Shown piece by piece: positions 8,587 to 17,538 of a stretch of 64,000 bases of DNA (position 1 is the stretch's first letter; the number at the start of each line of letters is the position of its first letter). The translations under genes and the position numbers were made by a program. Source of the DNA: Trebonia sp050013875 (GTDB taxonomy: Bacteria > Actinomycetota > Actinomycetes > Streptosporangiales > Streptosporangiaceae); the NCBI GenBank assembly GCA_050013875.1, contig JBEKEK010000020.1, forward strand, positions 1-64,000, read 5' to 3'. The notes beneath the pieces are model-generated. The model saw only the letters and a list, made by a program, of their open reading frames with translations, was not told where the DNA came from and ran no database searches.

Positions 8587-10025
8587 ATGCGCAAGCTCAC
8601 GCTCGCGCTCGCCGGGGCAGCCGCGATCGCGCTGCTCTTGCCCGCTACCGCGCTGGCGGCGCCAGCGCCAGCGCCCTCGGGCACGGTCAAGCTCCCGAAC
8701 GGCACATCGTTCAATCCGAAGACAGCCAAGTGCACGACCGTCAAGACCGCGACCGGCGGCAGCGAGCGCTGCGTGCAGATCCAGCGGCTGCCCCTGAAGT
8801 ACCTCACATCAGCGCAGCGCGCGGAACGGCAGAGCCTGATGGCCCATGCGCGGCAGGACACGTCGGCATCCGCCGACGCCCTGCCGACGCCGCCCGCGGA
8901 GTGCGGCTTCTCGACCACGGAGTTCGCGAACACGTTCACCGCGAGCCCGAGCCGGTTCCTGTCGTGCGCGGACTCCCTGCTGTCGCTGACCGTTTTCCAG
9001 GTCTCCCCGTTCCCGGAACTGCTCGGCCAGTTCTTCTGGGAGGACCAGCAGTGGATCGATGAATCGGCCGGCAGCCTGACCTGGACGCACGGCCTGCAGG
9101 TGCTCGGCTACACCGAGCTTGCCTTGGGTGAGCTGGCCGACGGGGTCAGCGGTGAGATGTACTCGGGCTGCTTCCTGGCCGAGGGCATCTGCTCCGACAC
9201 CAGCCTGGGCGAGCCGGACCCGCAGACGGTGGCCATCCTGCCCGGCGGCACTTACAACTTCGGCTGGGACGAGAGCGACACCGGCCCGGCATTGACCGAG
9301 GCCGGCGCGGTCGACACGCTCAACCCGTATCTCGGGGTCGACTGGAACATCGACGCCGCGGGCCAGGCAACCAGCTTCACCGACGTCGGCGCCCTCGACG
9401 AGCGCTGTGACAACGCGGCGCAGACGGACGCCGGCGACCCCGGTGACGACTCAACGGTGCCGCCCATCGATACCGGTGCCGGATGCGTCGATCATAACAA
9501 CATCCCACGCCGTTCCTGTCGCTCGCCACGTACGGAGCGTCGGCCGCACTGATCCAGTGGGCGCAGGCATTCGAGTCAAGCCACTGGGGCCTGCAAGGCG
9601 TCGGCCGGCCGCTCACGCGCCTAGCCAGCAAAACAACGCAGACGAGTAACCGGACCACGATCTGCGGCTCTAGCGTCTTCACCGCGGATCCCGCACTCAA
9701 CACCGCCCTCGCCCCGTACAAGGACCAGGATAGTTGCGACGAGTTCCCCTTCGCCGCCACCTATCAGAGCGGTGCGCAGACCGGCGTCACCAGCGGTACC
9801 GCGTGCGCGCAGCTCACGGCGGTCCAGACCGGGACGAGCAACAACCCCGCCAACGAGGCGGCCGATTGGGCCACGGTGACGACGATAGGGACGCCCACCC
9901 TCACAGAAAACTGCGTGCGCGGGCACATTCCGCTCGTTCTCAACAGGAATACGGAAGGTGCTCATTATGCCAGGGCCAGAAGACGATCTTTCCGCATCGG
10001 GATGGGAATGGATGGGCTCCGATGA
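8587..10025 (+). pseudogene. Secreted NucA/NucB-type deoxyribonuclease, split by a frameshift
   Basis: The first part (ATG 8587, with GGAGG upstream) encodes a Sec signal peptide (MRKLTLALAGAAAIALLLPA, cleavage near ALA-AP) and a long N-terminal region, and would stop at 9552. Near 9505 the coding sense jumps from frame 1 to frame 3. Read through, CVDHNNIP continues as TPFLSLATYGASAALIQWAQ and reaches SCDEFPFAATYQSGA, the conserved core of NucA/NucB nucleases, ending at the TGA at 10023. A lost C in the CCC run at 9504-9506 would explain the shift. The restored protein would be about 479 residues and secreted. It is either a real inactivating mutation or a sequencing error. Confidence 0.7.
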
Positions 10026-10602
10026 CATCAGGATCGTGGGCTCCCTGATGTTCGCGCGCAAGGTCTCGGCCGAACGCATCATCGAGGCATTCGGCATGGA
10101 CCCGGGGACCGCGCGACTCGTGCCAGCGGACGGCGTTTCCCGGGCCCTGAGCCATCCGATGTGGGATGAGGATCACCCGTGGATACGAGCGGGGACGTAT
10201 GGCGACTGGGGTTTCGCGCTCAGCCTGACCGACTTTGACATGGCCGACCGCCGCGACAACATGGCACGGAGGCTCTCGTCGGGCACCGAGGTCGCGGTGG
10301 TTACCCGGACAGAGATCGTCGACACCTTTCAATACTGGGATGACGGCGTCATGGTGACGCTCTTCGAGCCTCTTCTGGCAGCTGATCGAAGCGGAAGCGA
10401 GCCAGACCGGTTCCTGGCCGAGATGCGGGAAGCGGGGCTGGAGACCGAGCGCTCCGATCCCCGGGAAAACGCGTCGGCGGTTCGGGGGCCGGGGCAGTCC
10501 GACCCGATCATCGCCGTCCTCGACATGCTGACCCGTGCGCTCGGGATCCGACTGCCCGCCGAAGCCGCCCTGGGCCCGCTCTTGACCGTGCAGCGGGGAT
10601 GA
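9967..10602 (+). CDS. DUF6461-like hypothetical protein
   Basis: A 211-residue soluble protein with no signal peptide. The arrangement MFARKVSAERIIEAFGMDP, then GDWGFALSL, then FQYWDDGVMVTLFEPL resembles the DUF6461 family of actinobacterial cytoplasmic proteins, whose function is unknown. The ATG at 9967 is chosen because GGAAGGTG lies 6 nt upstream. It overlaps by 59 bp the restored reading frame of the nuclease gene, which suggests translational coupling before that gene broke. Confidence 0.6.
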   Translation: MPGPEDDLSASGWEWMGSDDIRIVGSLMFARKVSAERIIEAFGMDPGTARLVPADGVSRALSHPMWDEDHPWIRAGTYGDWGFALSLTDFDMADRRDNMARRLSSGTEVAVVTRTEIVDTFQYWDDGVMVTLFEPLLAADRSGSEPDRFLAEMREAGLETERSDPRENASAVRGPGQSDPIIAVLDMLTRALGIRLPAEAALGPLLTVQRG

Positions 10603-10656
10603 GGCCACGCGGGCGGACGCACCAAGGCGATCCCGGTCGGCCAGGCTCGCGGCTAG

Positions 10657-11097
10657 ACCGATACCCTCGGCATTCGAGACTCTACCCGCCTGACCCGACG
10701 CCAGACGCAGGTCATAGAACTCGCCGCGCAGGGCCTGTCGGGCAAGCAGATTGCCCGGTGCCTGGGCTTGTCCAGACGCACCGTTGAGGATCACTTCGCG
10801 GCCGCCCGACACCGCCTAGGAGCCGCGACCACGGCCGAGCTTGTCGCGGTAGCGATGGAGTCCCGCGCCCCCGCCAGAATGTCGGAAACATCGGTTTCCT
10901 GTTCAGAAATGGGGGAATTTCCGAACAGGGCCACCGGCCGTCGTAAACACCCTGGCAGGCCGACCGTGATGACGCCCGCGCGGCTGTCCGCCGCTCGTGA
11001 GCTGCTGCGTGATCACACGATCGCGGAGGTCGCGCGGAAGATCGAAATCAGCAGGACCACCCTCTACACTCATCTGTCGGCCATCACGACGGGATAG
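10657..11097 (+). pseudogene. LuxR-type HTH plus Hin-type HTH protein lacking a normal start
   Basis: The frame encodes a complete LuxR/GerE-type HTH (LTRRQTQVIELAAQGLSGKQ, then IARCLGLSRRTVEDHFAAA) followed by a linker and a second resolvase-like HTH (GRPTVMT, then ARELLRDHTIAEVARKIEIS). The only standard start, TTG at 10768, falls inside the recognition region of the first HTH and would destroy it. Upstream in frame there is no ATG, GTG or TTG before a TAG at 10654, only ATT at 10672 and CTG at 10690. Either a rare start is used or the 5' end has been lost. Confidence 0.55.
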
Positions 11098-11178
11098 GCG
11101 CCGTGCTGTGGGCGTGCGCCGCACGCCTTCTCGGCGACGCTAGTGCACGCCGGGGAACGGGCGCGTATCGTCCCTGCT

Positions 11179-11994
11179 GTGGAAACGCTCGGGGACGATC
11201 TCGTGCTGCTGTCAGTTAGTCCGAACAGCGGGCGCATCATGACGAGACAGAAGATCGGCTACGGTCTGATGGGCGCCGAGCTCGTCCGGCTGGCCACCGC
11301 CGGCCGCGTTGACATCGAGGCGGGTCGGGTACTGGTCCGCAATGCGGCCGCGACTGGTGATCCCCGGCTGGATGCGGCGCTGGCCAGCCTGGCCGGGTCC
11401 AGTCGGCCGCCCAAGGCGGAACGCTGGGTGAGCCATCCGCGGCGCAAGATCCTCGACTCCTATCTCGAGCGCCTCGTCGCTGCCGGCCGCCTGCGCCGGG
11501 AGGGCACGGTGATGACCCGCTGGCGGATCAGTGACGCTGGGCGGGCGGCGGACGCGAAGGCCCGGCTGGATGCGATCTCGATGTCCACGGGCCAGATCGA
11601 CCTGACGCAGGCTGCGCTTGGCGGGCTCGCGTATGCGATCGGGCTGGTCAACGTGCTTTACCCCGGGTGGGGTAACCGTAGAATCCGCAAGCGGTTCCGG
11701 GAGATCGCGGACGGGCGGTGGACCGAGCCGCCCTCTTCCGACGTACCGGATGCCCCTGATGCCGACGCCGCGGCTTCGGCCGAAGCCGGTGCGGCGTCGC
11801 ACCATGCCGCGGTGCACGCCACCGGCCACGCGGCCACGCACGCTGCCACCCATGCCGCCACGCACGCCGCCACCCATGCCGCCACCCATGCCGCCGTCCA
11901 CGCGGCCACGCACGCGGCGGTCCACGCTGCCGTGCACGCATCGGTCGATGCCGGGCATTCAGCCGCAGCTGGCGGCGGTCACGGAGGGCACTGA
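11179..11994 (+). CDS. GPP34 (GOLPH3-like) family protein with a His-repeat tail
   Basis: A 271-residue protein. Residues 1-190 match the GPP34/GOLPH3 pattern: LGDDLVLLSVSPNSGRI, GAELVRLATAGRVDI, and a winged-helix part with ISDAGRAADAKARLDAI. Eukaryotic GOLPH3 binds phosphoinositides; the bacterial role is unknown. The tail repeats His-Ala-Ala-Thr/Val about twelve times (period 12 bp in the DNA), ending GGGHGGH. With His every fourth residue one helix face would be lined with imidazoles, so metal binding is possible. The GTG at 11179 matches the usual family start; a GTG at 11143 would add 12 residues. Neither has a clear ribosome site. Confidence 0.8.
   Translation: METLGDDLVLLSVSPNSGRIMTRQKIGYGLMGAELVRLATAGRVDIEAGRVLVRNAAATGDPRLDAALASLAGSSRPPKAERWVSHPRRKILDSYLERLVAAGRLRREGTVMTRWRISDAGRAADAKARLDAISMSTGQIDLTQAALGGLAYAIGLVNVLYPGWGNRRIRKRFREIADGRWTEPPSSDVPDAPDADAAASAEAGAASHHAAVHATGHAATHAATHAATHAATHAATHAAVHAATHAAVHAAVHASVDAGHSAAAGGGHGGH
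11809..11943 (+). repeat. 12-bp tandem repeats encoding His-Ala-Ala-Thr/Val
   Basis: Degenerate tandem units of the form CAYGCNGCCACS (for example CACGCCGCCACC, CATGCCGCCACC) run through the 3' end of the GPP34 gene, keeping frame. They encode HAAT/HAAV steps. Such arrays change length easily, so the copy number may vary between strains. Confidence 0.8.
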
Positions 11995-12024
11995 CAACCG
12001 GTCGGCCCGAAGAGCGAAACGAAA

Positions 12025-12048
12025 GCTCAGCCGGCCGGCCGGCTGAGC
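12025..12048. terminator. Perfect 24-bp palindrome between convergent genes
   Basis: GCTCAGCCGGCC is directly followed by its exact reverse complement GGCCGGCTGAGC. It lies 30 bp after the GPP34 stop and 140 bp from the stop of the minus-strand Nudix remnant, so it probably ends transcription from both sides. Confidence 0.55.
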
Positions 12049-12187
12049 CGGTGCCGATGTCGAGGAACTGCCGTATCCCCGTAGAGCCGGGTCAAGGCCC
12101 GCACGGCGCCGCACGGCCGACTCGCGCGCGGCTGCCGGAGTTCGGCGAACGTCAGCGGCAGGATGGCTGCCCCCCGGGCCGGGAGCG

Positions 12188-12574
12188 TTACCGGCCTGTG
12201 CCGGGCTGCCAGCCGTGGTGGAGGCAGGCGGTGCCGCCGGAGGCGAGCGCGGCGGTGCAGGCCCCGATCCGGCGCGTCCTGTGCGGGGCGAGCAGCGTGT
12301 CCCATTCCTGCGGGGCCGCCATCCGCCAGGCGGTCAGCTCGCCGGGCTGGAGGCTGATCCGCCGCTCCGCCTCCGAGCTGGTCAGTGGGCCGCCGTCGAA
12401 AGTCTCCCAGGGGAACTCTCCGGCCTCCATCCCGCCGCCCGGGATCTCCCACGTCTCGCGGTAGGACGGTTTCACGAGCAGCACCCGCTGCCCCCGGTCG
12501 TGGAAGATCGCGCCAGCCCCGGCGATGTGCCTGGGCAGGCTGCGGTAGTACTCCTGAGGCGGCACATGGCTCAT
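12188..12574 (-). pseudogene. Nudix hydrolase remnant with the Nudix box deleted
   Basis: A 128-residue frame (ATG 12574) starts like a Nudix hydrolase: HIAGAGAIFHDRGQRVLLVK and WEIPGGGMEAGEFPWE. The next segment should be the catalytic Nudix helix (REUxEExGU) and following strands, but the text jumps directly to FDGGPLTSSEAERRISLQPG, which normally lies about 40-50 residues later. The frame is kept, so this looks like an in-frame deletion that removed all metal-binding glutamates. The rest (GELTAWRMAAPQEWDTLLAP) is normal for the family. Hydrolysis is not expected. Confidence 0.7.
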
Positions 12575-12845
12575 GCGCCACGAGACTACTCGCGTACGCG
12601 CGGGTCCAGGTTCTCCTCGGTCAGGTGGGCCTCGGCCGTCTGACCATCCGGATGCACGTTCGGCCGCAGCAGGTACGAAGGCAGCCAACCCGCAGGCCGC
12701 GGCCGCCGTGTCAAGGCTGGCGAAGCGACCGCGTGACAATTGAGGGGCGGGGGACGGCGCCGGCTCGGAGGGTTGGACTATACCCAGGCACATCAGCGCG
12801 CAGCGATCTGGCCGCGCTGAGCGTCTCTTCAATGTGGACGTCACG

Positions 12846-13409
12846 ATGGATAGGTCCGGGGAGCCGGATGACATTGCGCCGCGGGCGAGCACGCTTCGGC
12901 GCAGCCAGGGCTACCCCGGTGCGGCGCTGTCGGTCTCTGAACTGTTCCGCACCCATCACCTGGAGCTGGTGCGCCTGGCGGTAGTGATGGTGGGTGATTT
13001 GGCTACCGCCGAGGACGTCGTGCAGGACTGCTTTGAACGGCTGCACCGCCGCTGGCGGGTGATCCGGGAGCCGGGCCGGGCGCTGGCCTATGCCCGTTCC
13101 TCGGTCCTTAACGGCTGCCGGTCGGTGCACCGCCGATCTGCGGTTTCCCGCAGGTACGGGCCGAGGCTAGCGCAACCGGCCGACGCGACCGTCCCGGACG
13201 CCGCTGCGGCCACGGCTGACCGGGGCCAGCTGGCGGCCGCGCTGCGGCAGCTGCCGCGCCGTCAGCGCGAGGTCCTGGTACTGCGGTATTACGCCGACCT
13301 GAGCGTGGCCGAGATCGCCGAGACGCTCGGGATCAGCCCGAGCAATGTCCGCGCGTGCATGAGCCGTGGACTGGCCGCGCTTGCCGCCGTGATAGGTGAG
13401 GAGAAGTGA
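12846..13409 (+). CDS. SigE-family ECF RNA polymerase sigma factor
   Basis: A 187-residue sigma-70 protein. Region 2 is LFRTHHLELVRLAVVMVGD to AEDVVQDCFERLHRRW, region 4 is LPRRQREVLVLRYYADLSVA to EIAETLGISPSNVRACMSRG. It directs RNA polymerase to a specific promoter set, often in envelope or stress responses. The next gene overlaps its stop codon as ATGA and encodes a membrane-anchored protein that could act as its regulator. A GTG at 12834 is an alternative start; no ribosome site decides between them. Confidence 0.9.
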   Translation: MDRSGEPDDIAPRASTLRRSQGYPGAALSVSELFRTHHLELVRLAVVMVGDLATAEDVVQDCFERLHRRWRVIREPGRALAYARSSVLNGCRSVHRRSAVSRRYGPRLAQPADATVPDAAAATADRGQLAAALRQLPRRQREVLVLRYYADLSVAEIAETLGISPSNVRACMSRGLAALAAVIGEEK

Positions 13410-14632
13410 TGACTGGCCTGGAGGACCGGCTCAGGCATGAGCTCAGCCAGCTGGCGGCGCTCGCTCAGCCGGAGGCCATTCGCCCGCTGCGCGTCTCGGC
13501 TCCGCGCCGGCGTTCCGCGGCCGCCCGGTTCCTGGCGCCCGTCGCGGCCATGGTGGCTGTGGCCGCGGTGGGGATCGCATCTGCCGTGATCGCGGCGAGG
13601 CTGCCCCATCGCGATGCGGCGCCGGTGCCTGCTGCGCCCGAACTGGTGCGCAGCGATACGGTCCCCCGCTTTTACGTGCTGGCGGACCAGAGTTACGTCG
13701 ACGGGGGCCGCAAGTTCGTGACCTATGCGGCTGTGCATAGCTCGGCGACAGGCGGCACGCTGGCCCAGGTAACCCTGCCGGGCCTGCTGTCCCAGGGCGG
13801 CTATTACGCCCCGAGCATCACGGGTGCCGCCAACGACCGGACCTTCGTGGTGATGGAGACGAATCACACCAGCGTAGACGGCATTGTCTGGCTGTTCCGG
13901 TTGCAGGTCAGTGCCAACGGGCGGTCCATCCAGGTCACCAGGCTGCCGGTGCACGTGCCGCCAACGGTGGCCATCGATGACATCGCACTGTCGCCAGATG
14001 GCAGCAGGCTCGCGATGACGGCCCAATGGAACTGCGGGCAGTACCGCTGCCAGTACACCGGGATCCGCGTGGTCAACCTGGCCACCGGTGCGATCACGGT
14101 CTGGTCCACCCACGCCAATGGCGCGCCATTCAACGGCTCCTGGGCCGGGGACAATGCCGTGGCCTTCGAATGGCAGCCGGGTACCGGACGGGGCGCGGGC
14201 TACCGCGTGCTGCCGGTGTCCGGCGCGCCCGCCGATCTGCTGACCGCCAGCCAGCCCATCGCTTCACCGCGGGCCGTGTCTTCCGGCTACGTTCCTGACG
14301 CCCTGGTTACCCCGGACGGCAAGACCGTCATCACCTCCGAAGTGGTCCCATTCACGCACCTGTTCTTCCATGGCGCCGTGGCCCGGATCGTGGAGCTGAA
14401 CGCACGTACCGGCCACCTAGAGCGAACCCTCTATACCGCCAGCGCGGACGGCCAGTCCGACAGCCTCGTTCAGTCATGCAACGTCCTGTCGCTCGGGCCC
14501 GGCGGTCAGCATCCACTGGTGGACTGCTTCTCCAAGCTCGGAGCGCTGGTCGACGGGCAGATCGTCAGCCTGCCGGGCTTCCCCAGCCCATCCAGCAGCG
14601 GCATTTCCGGCCAGCAGGCCATTGCCTGGTAA
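13409..14632 (+). CDS. Membrane-anchored beta-propeller-like protein, sigma-factor partner
   Basis: A 407-residue protein with a cytoplasmic N-terminus (about 45 residues, Arg-rich near the membrane), one transmembrane helix (FLAPVAAMVAVAAVGIASAV) and an extracytoplasmic C-terminal domain with propeller-like blades such as IALSPDGSRLAMTAQW, RVVNLATGAITVW and ALVTPDGKTVITSE. It is translationally coupled to the sigma gene. The layout resembles anti-sigma or signal-sensing partners of SigE-type factors, but there is no classic zinc anti-sigma motif at the N-terminus, so a regulatory role is inferred from context. Confidence 0.75.
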   Translation: MTGLEDRLRHELSQLAALAQPEAIRPLRVSAPRRRSAAARFLAPVAAMVAVAAVGIASAVIAARLPHRDAAPVPAAPELVRSDTVPRFYVLADQSYVDGGRKFVTYAAVHSSATGGTLAQVTLPGLLSQGGYYAPSITGAANDRTFVVMETNHTSVDGIVWLFRLQVSANGRSIQVTRLPVHVPPTVAIDDIALSPDGSRLAMTAQWNCGQYRCQYTGIRVVNLATGAITVWSTHANGAPFNGSWAGDNAVAFEWQPGTGRGAGYRVLPVSGAPADLLTASQPIASPRAVSSGYVPDALVTPDGKTVITSEVVPFTHLFFHGAVARIVELNARTGHLERTLYTASADGQSDSLVQSCNVLSLGPGGQHPLVDCFSKLGALVDGQIVSLPGFPSPSSSGISGQQAIAW

Positions 14633-14639
14633 AACCAGC

Positions 14640-15100
14640 CAGATCGACACGAATGAACGCACCACCGCCGTACAGCGAAAGCCAAATCATCGCGCCGCAA
14701 TGCCCGCAACGAGCCGCAGGCCGCCGCCGCCTTCCGCATCCACCATCAGCGGGACACCGCTCCGGCACCCCCGGAACGGTTGCGGTCAGTGACTTCCACC
14801 GGACGATGCCGCCCCCGGACCTGACCGCGACCGTGACCGTCCCAACCGGAGCGCCCGAGCCACTGTGCCGCAGGCTGTTGCCGAAAAACTCGCTCACGAG
14901 CAATGCGGCGTCATCCCCCGCACGGGTGCCCGGGACCAGGCACCGCGCCCGCGAACATCCGGGCAACCCGCGCCCGCTCCGCTCGAGGACCACCGTCACG
15001 CTCTCCCGAATCGCCAGCCCAGTCATCAGCGGACCCGCCTTCCCTGCCGCCCTCCCCCGGGACCCGGGACCGCAGGCGGAGCCAGCGGGATGCACGCTCA
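14640..15100 (-). pseudogene. Decayed RsbW-like ATP-binding (HATPase) regulator
   Basis: Minus-strand reading gives recognisable pieces of a GHKL ATPase regulator in three different frames: DDAALLVSEFFGNSLRHS and VGTVTVAVRSGGG (N-box region), then VEVTDRN after one frameshift, then GVPLMVDAEGGGGLRLVAGI (G-box region) after another, with a TGA shortly after. At least two frameshifts and one stop mean no functional product. It fills the 540-bp stretch between the propeller gene and the MmgE/PrpD gene, where nothing else was found. Confidence 0.6.
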
Positions 15101-15168
15101 ACTCAGCGGCGCACGTAAAGCCGGAATACGGCGCCGACGGAGCTCGTCCGTGGCCGTCCGTGCGGACG

Positions 15169-16011
15169 TCATCGTCTCTGTTTTGCCGGTGGGAAGGACG
15201 ACAGGCAGGCATCGACGGTCAGGTCGAGGTCGGCCGGGTCATAGCGGGGATAGAGAATGGTGGCAGCGCTGGACCAGGTCCGTCCGAGGCCATCGGCCGC
15301 CGTCTCCGGGGCCAGCAGCGCGTCCGGGGCCAGCAGTGCGGCGAGGCCGCGGCGGCCCTCGATGGCGGCCGGCGGCCCGGTGAAACCGTCGGCGGCCAGC
15401 CATGCGGCCTCGACCCCGTCCGCCGCCGCTTTCCCGTTCTGCAGGTCGGCAGCGCCTTCAGCGGTGAGCGCGAGCAGTCCGGTGGCCTGGGTGGCCGCGA
15501 TGCCGAACCCGTGTGCGGCGGCGTCCGGGGCCATGCCCAAGAGGCGTGCCGCGGCCGCTGCGGCGCCCAGCCGTCCGAGGACCGGGACCGGATCGAAGGC
15601 ACCCAGCGAACCGGCGAGCCAGTTGTCCAGCCGTGCGGTGATCTCCAGCCCGACGGCGACGGCCTCGGCCACCGGCCGCAGCCGCAGGCTCCGGGCCCCC
15701 GCGGCAGCCAGTGCCGCGGCCACCACGACGGTCGCGTAGCTCGCGGGCGCCGCGCTCGATGCGGCGGCAGCCGTCAGCAGCGCCGACCATGACGCCGCGT
15801 AACGCTCGGAGCGGCCGGGCACGCCGGCTTCCGGCGGGGTGCCCAACGAACTGGCTAGTCCCGCTAGCACGTTCAGCGCCGGGCTGTCGGCCCCGGCCGC
15901 CGCATCGCCGACCACGGCGGAGATGGCGCGGGCGGCGCTGGTCCGCGCCTGCTCAGGGATCGCGTCCGCGCCCACGGTAAACCGGGCTAGGTCGAGGGTC
16001 AAGGTGGTCAT
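15169..16011 (-). CDS. Short MmgE/PrpD-like protein
   Basis: A 280-residue protein equivalent to the large helical domain of MmgE/PrpD proteins only: VAVGLEITARLDNWLAGSLG, AARLLGMAPDAAAHGFGIAA and ATQATGLLALTAEGAADLQN are typical. The second alpha/beta domain is absent. It is very Ala-rich. Its ATG overlaps the stop of the full-length MmgE/PrpD gene upstream, so the two may form a heteromer in which this one is a partner subunit. A degenerate, non-catalytic paralogue is also possible. Confidence 0.8.
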   Translation of the reverse strand: MTTLTLDLARFTVGADAIPEQARTSAARAISAVVGDAAAGADSPALNVLAGLASSLGTPPEAGVPGRSERYAASWSALLTAAAASSAAPASYATVVVAAALAAAGARSLRLRPVAEAVAVGLEITARLDNWLAGSLGAFDPVPVLGRLGAAAAAARLLGMAPDAAAHGFGIAATQATGLLALTAEGAADLQNGKAAADGVEAAWLAADGFTGPPAAIEGRRGLAALLAPDALLAPETAADGLGRTWSSAATILYPRYDPADLDLTVDACLSSFPPAKQRR

Positions 16012-17360
16012 CAGCCTTCCTTGGGGGTAATGGCGTCGACGAGGACGGTCAGGCCCGCGGGCTCGTCGAGGCGGCTGGCCGCCACGATGCGGTCGGTGCG
16101 GCCGGGCAGGACAGGTTCGATCAGATCGCGGGCCTTCGCCGTGAGCTCCTCGTCACTGAGCGGCCGGGCGAGGCTGCCACGGGCATGGGCCACGTGGTCG
16201 CTGACGGTCGTGCCATCGTCGAGGCGGACCGCAACCATCGCCTCGTCACGCTCGGTGCTTGGGCTGGGCACGAACCTGGTAACCCCGCGCAGTCGCCGGA
16301 CGTCTGAGCGCGTCACTCGCTCATCGCGGAACTGCTCGCGGCTGAGCGCACCATCGGCAAGAGCCGCGGCGATGGTGTGCGCGGCGCTGAAGCGGGCTTG
16401 CATGCCGTCGTCCGGCTGGAGCCTGCCCATCAGCTCCACGACGAGCGGATGACAGTGCACCTCGATCTCCGTGACGCGATCCGTGCCGGGAATGCGCGGC
16501 GACAATGCGATCGCCGCGTCAATCAGCGGGTGGCTGACGATGCCGCACGGATACGGCTTGAACGTGTTCTTCTCCAGCTCCCACTGTTCCCCCAGGCCGG
16601 CCAGGAGCTTGTCCGCGTCCGCCTCGGGACTGAACGCGGCGAAGAAGCCGCCGGGCCGTTCGAAGATGTTTTCCGGCCCGGGGAAGCCCCGCTGGGCGAG
16701 CAGCGCGGCGAGCAGGCCGTTGGCCGCCGCCCGTCCGAGGTGAAAGAGCTTGGTCATCGAGCCGAACGCCTCACGTTGCCCGAGTGGCATCGTGGCCGCC
16801 AGTTCCGTGGCCGCGCGCAGCTGAGCCGCGTCCAGGCCGAGCAGTACGGCGGCCGCGACCGCGGCGCCGACGACGCCGCAGGTCCCGGTAATGTGCCAGC
16901 CCGCGTCGTAATGGCCGGGCGAAATGGCGTTCCCCAGCCGCAGTTGCGCCTCGACACCGAGTGCGTAGGCCCGCAGGACGGACTCCCCCGATGCCTTGTT
17001 CACCATGCCGAGCGGTAGCAGCGTCGCGAGGGTCGCGCCCCCGGGGTGGATGACGGTGCCGAGGTGGGTGTCGTCGAAGTCATCATGATGGACAGCGATC
17101 CCGGTGGCCAGCGCGGCGCCGAGCAGGTCCACGCGTTCCGCGCGCCCCGGCACCGGAGCGACGGGCCTGCCGCCGTGCGCGCGAGCGTAGCCGACGGCGA
17201 TATCCACCGCCGGTGACCGGTTCGCGCCGATCGCGGCCGCGAGCGCGTTCAGCAGGGTCCGCTGCGCAGCGTGCTGGGCGTCCGCGGGCAGCGGCCGGCC
17301 AGCCAGTTCAGTCAGCGCGTGGCAGAAATCCGATGTAATGCCCGACGTGATGGGATGCAT
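16011..17360 (-). CDS. MmgE/PrpD family protein
   Basis: A 449-residue MmgE/PrpD protein with all main blocks: TGIAVHHDDFDDTHLGTVIH, GVEAQLRLGNAIS, GTCGVVGAAVAAAVLLGLDA, EAFGSMTKLFHLGRAAANG, FKPYPCGIVSHPLIDA and DHVAHARGSLARPLSDEELT. Probably a cytoplasmic dehydratase/isomerase of an unknown acid. It heads a two-gene operon with the short paralogue. No CAAC-N6-GTTG operator is visible upstream, so it seems not to belong to the TetR regulon that covers the other MmgE/PrpD genes. Confidence 0.9.
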   Translation of the reverse strand: MHPITSGITSDFCHALTELAGRPLPADAQHAAQRTLLNALAAAIGANRSPAVDIAVGYARAHGGRPVAPVPGRAERVDLLGAALATGIAVHHDDFDDTHLGTVIHPGGATLATLLPLGMVNKASGESVLRAYALGVEAQLRLGNAISPGHYDAGWHITGTCGVVGAAVAAAVLLGLDAAQLRAATELAATMPLGQREAFGSMTKLFHLGRAAANGLLAALLAQRGFPGPENIFERPGGFFAAFSPEADADKLLAGLGEQWELEKNTFKPYPCGIVSHPLIDAAIALSPRIPGTDRVTEIEVHCHPLVVELMGRLQPDDGMQARFSAAHTIAAALADGALSREQFRDERVTRSDVRRLRGVTRFVPSPSTERDEAMVAVRLDDGTTVSDHVAHARGSLARPLSDEELTAKARDLIEPVLPGRTDRIVAASRLDEPAGLTVLVDAITPKEG

Positions 17361-17538
17361 GATGCGAACGTACGCCGCACCCTAACGCCGACCAACAGCC
17401 TTAGGCGTCGCGATGGCTGCTCGACCCCTCGCTCGGTGCCTGCCGCGGCCCGTATCTCGTCGATCGCCGCAGCCGCCTGAGTCGGCCGGCGAGAATATTT
17501 GAGGCGAGGTTCAAACCACAAGCGGAAGGAGCCGCCCC

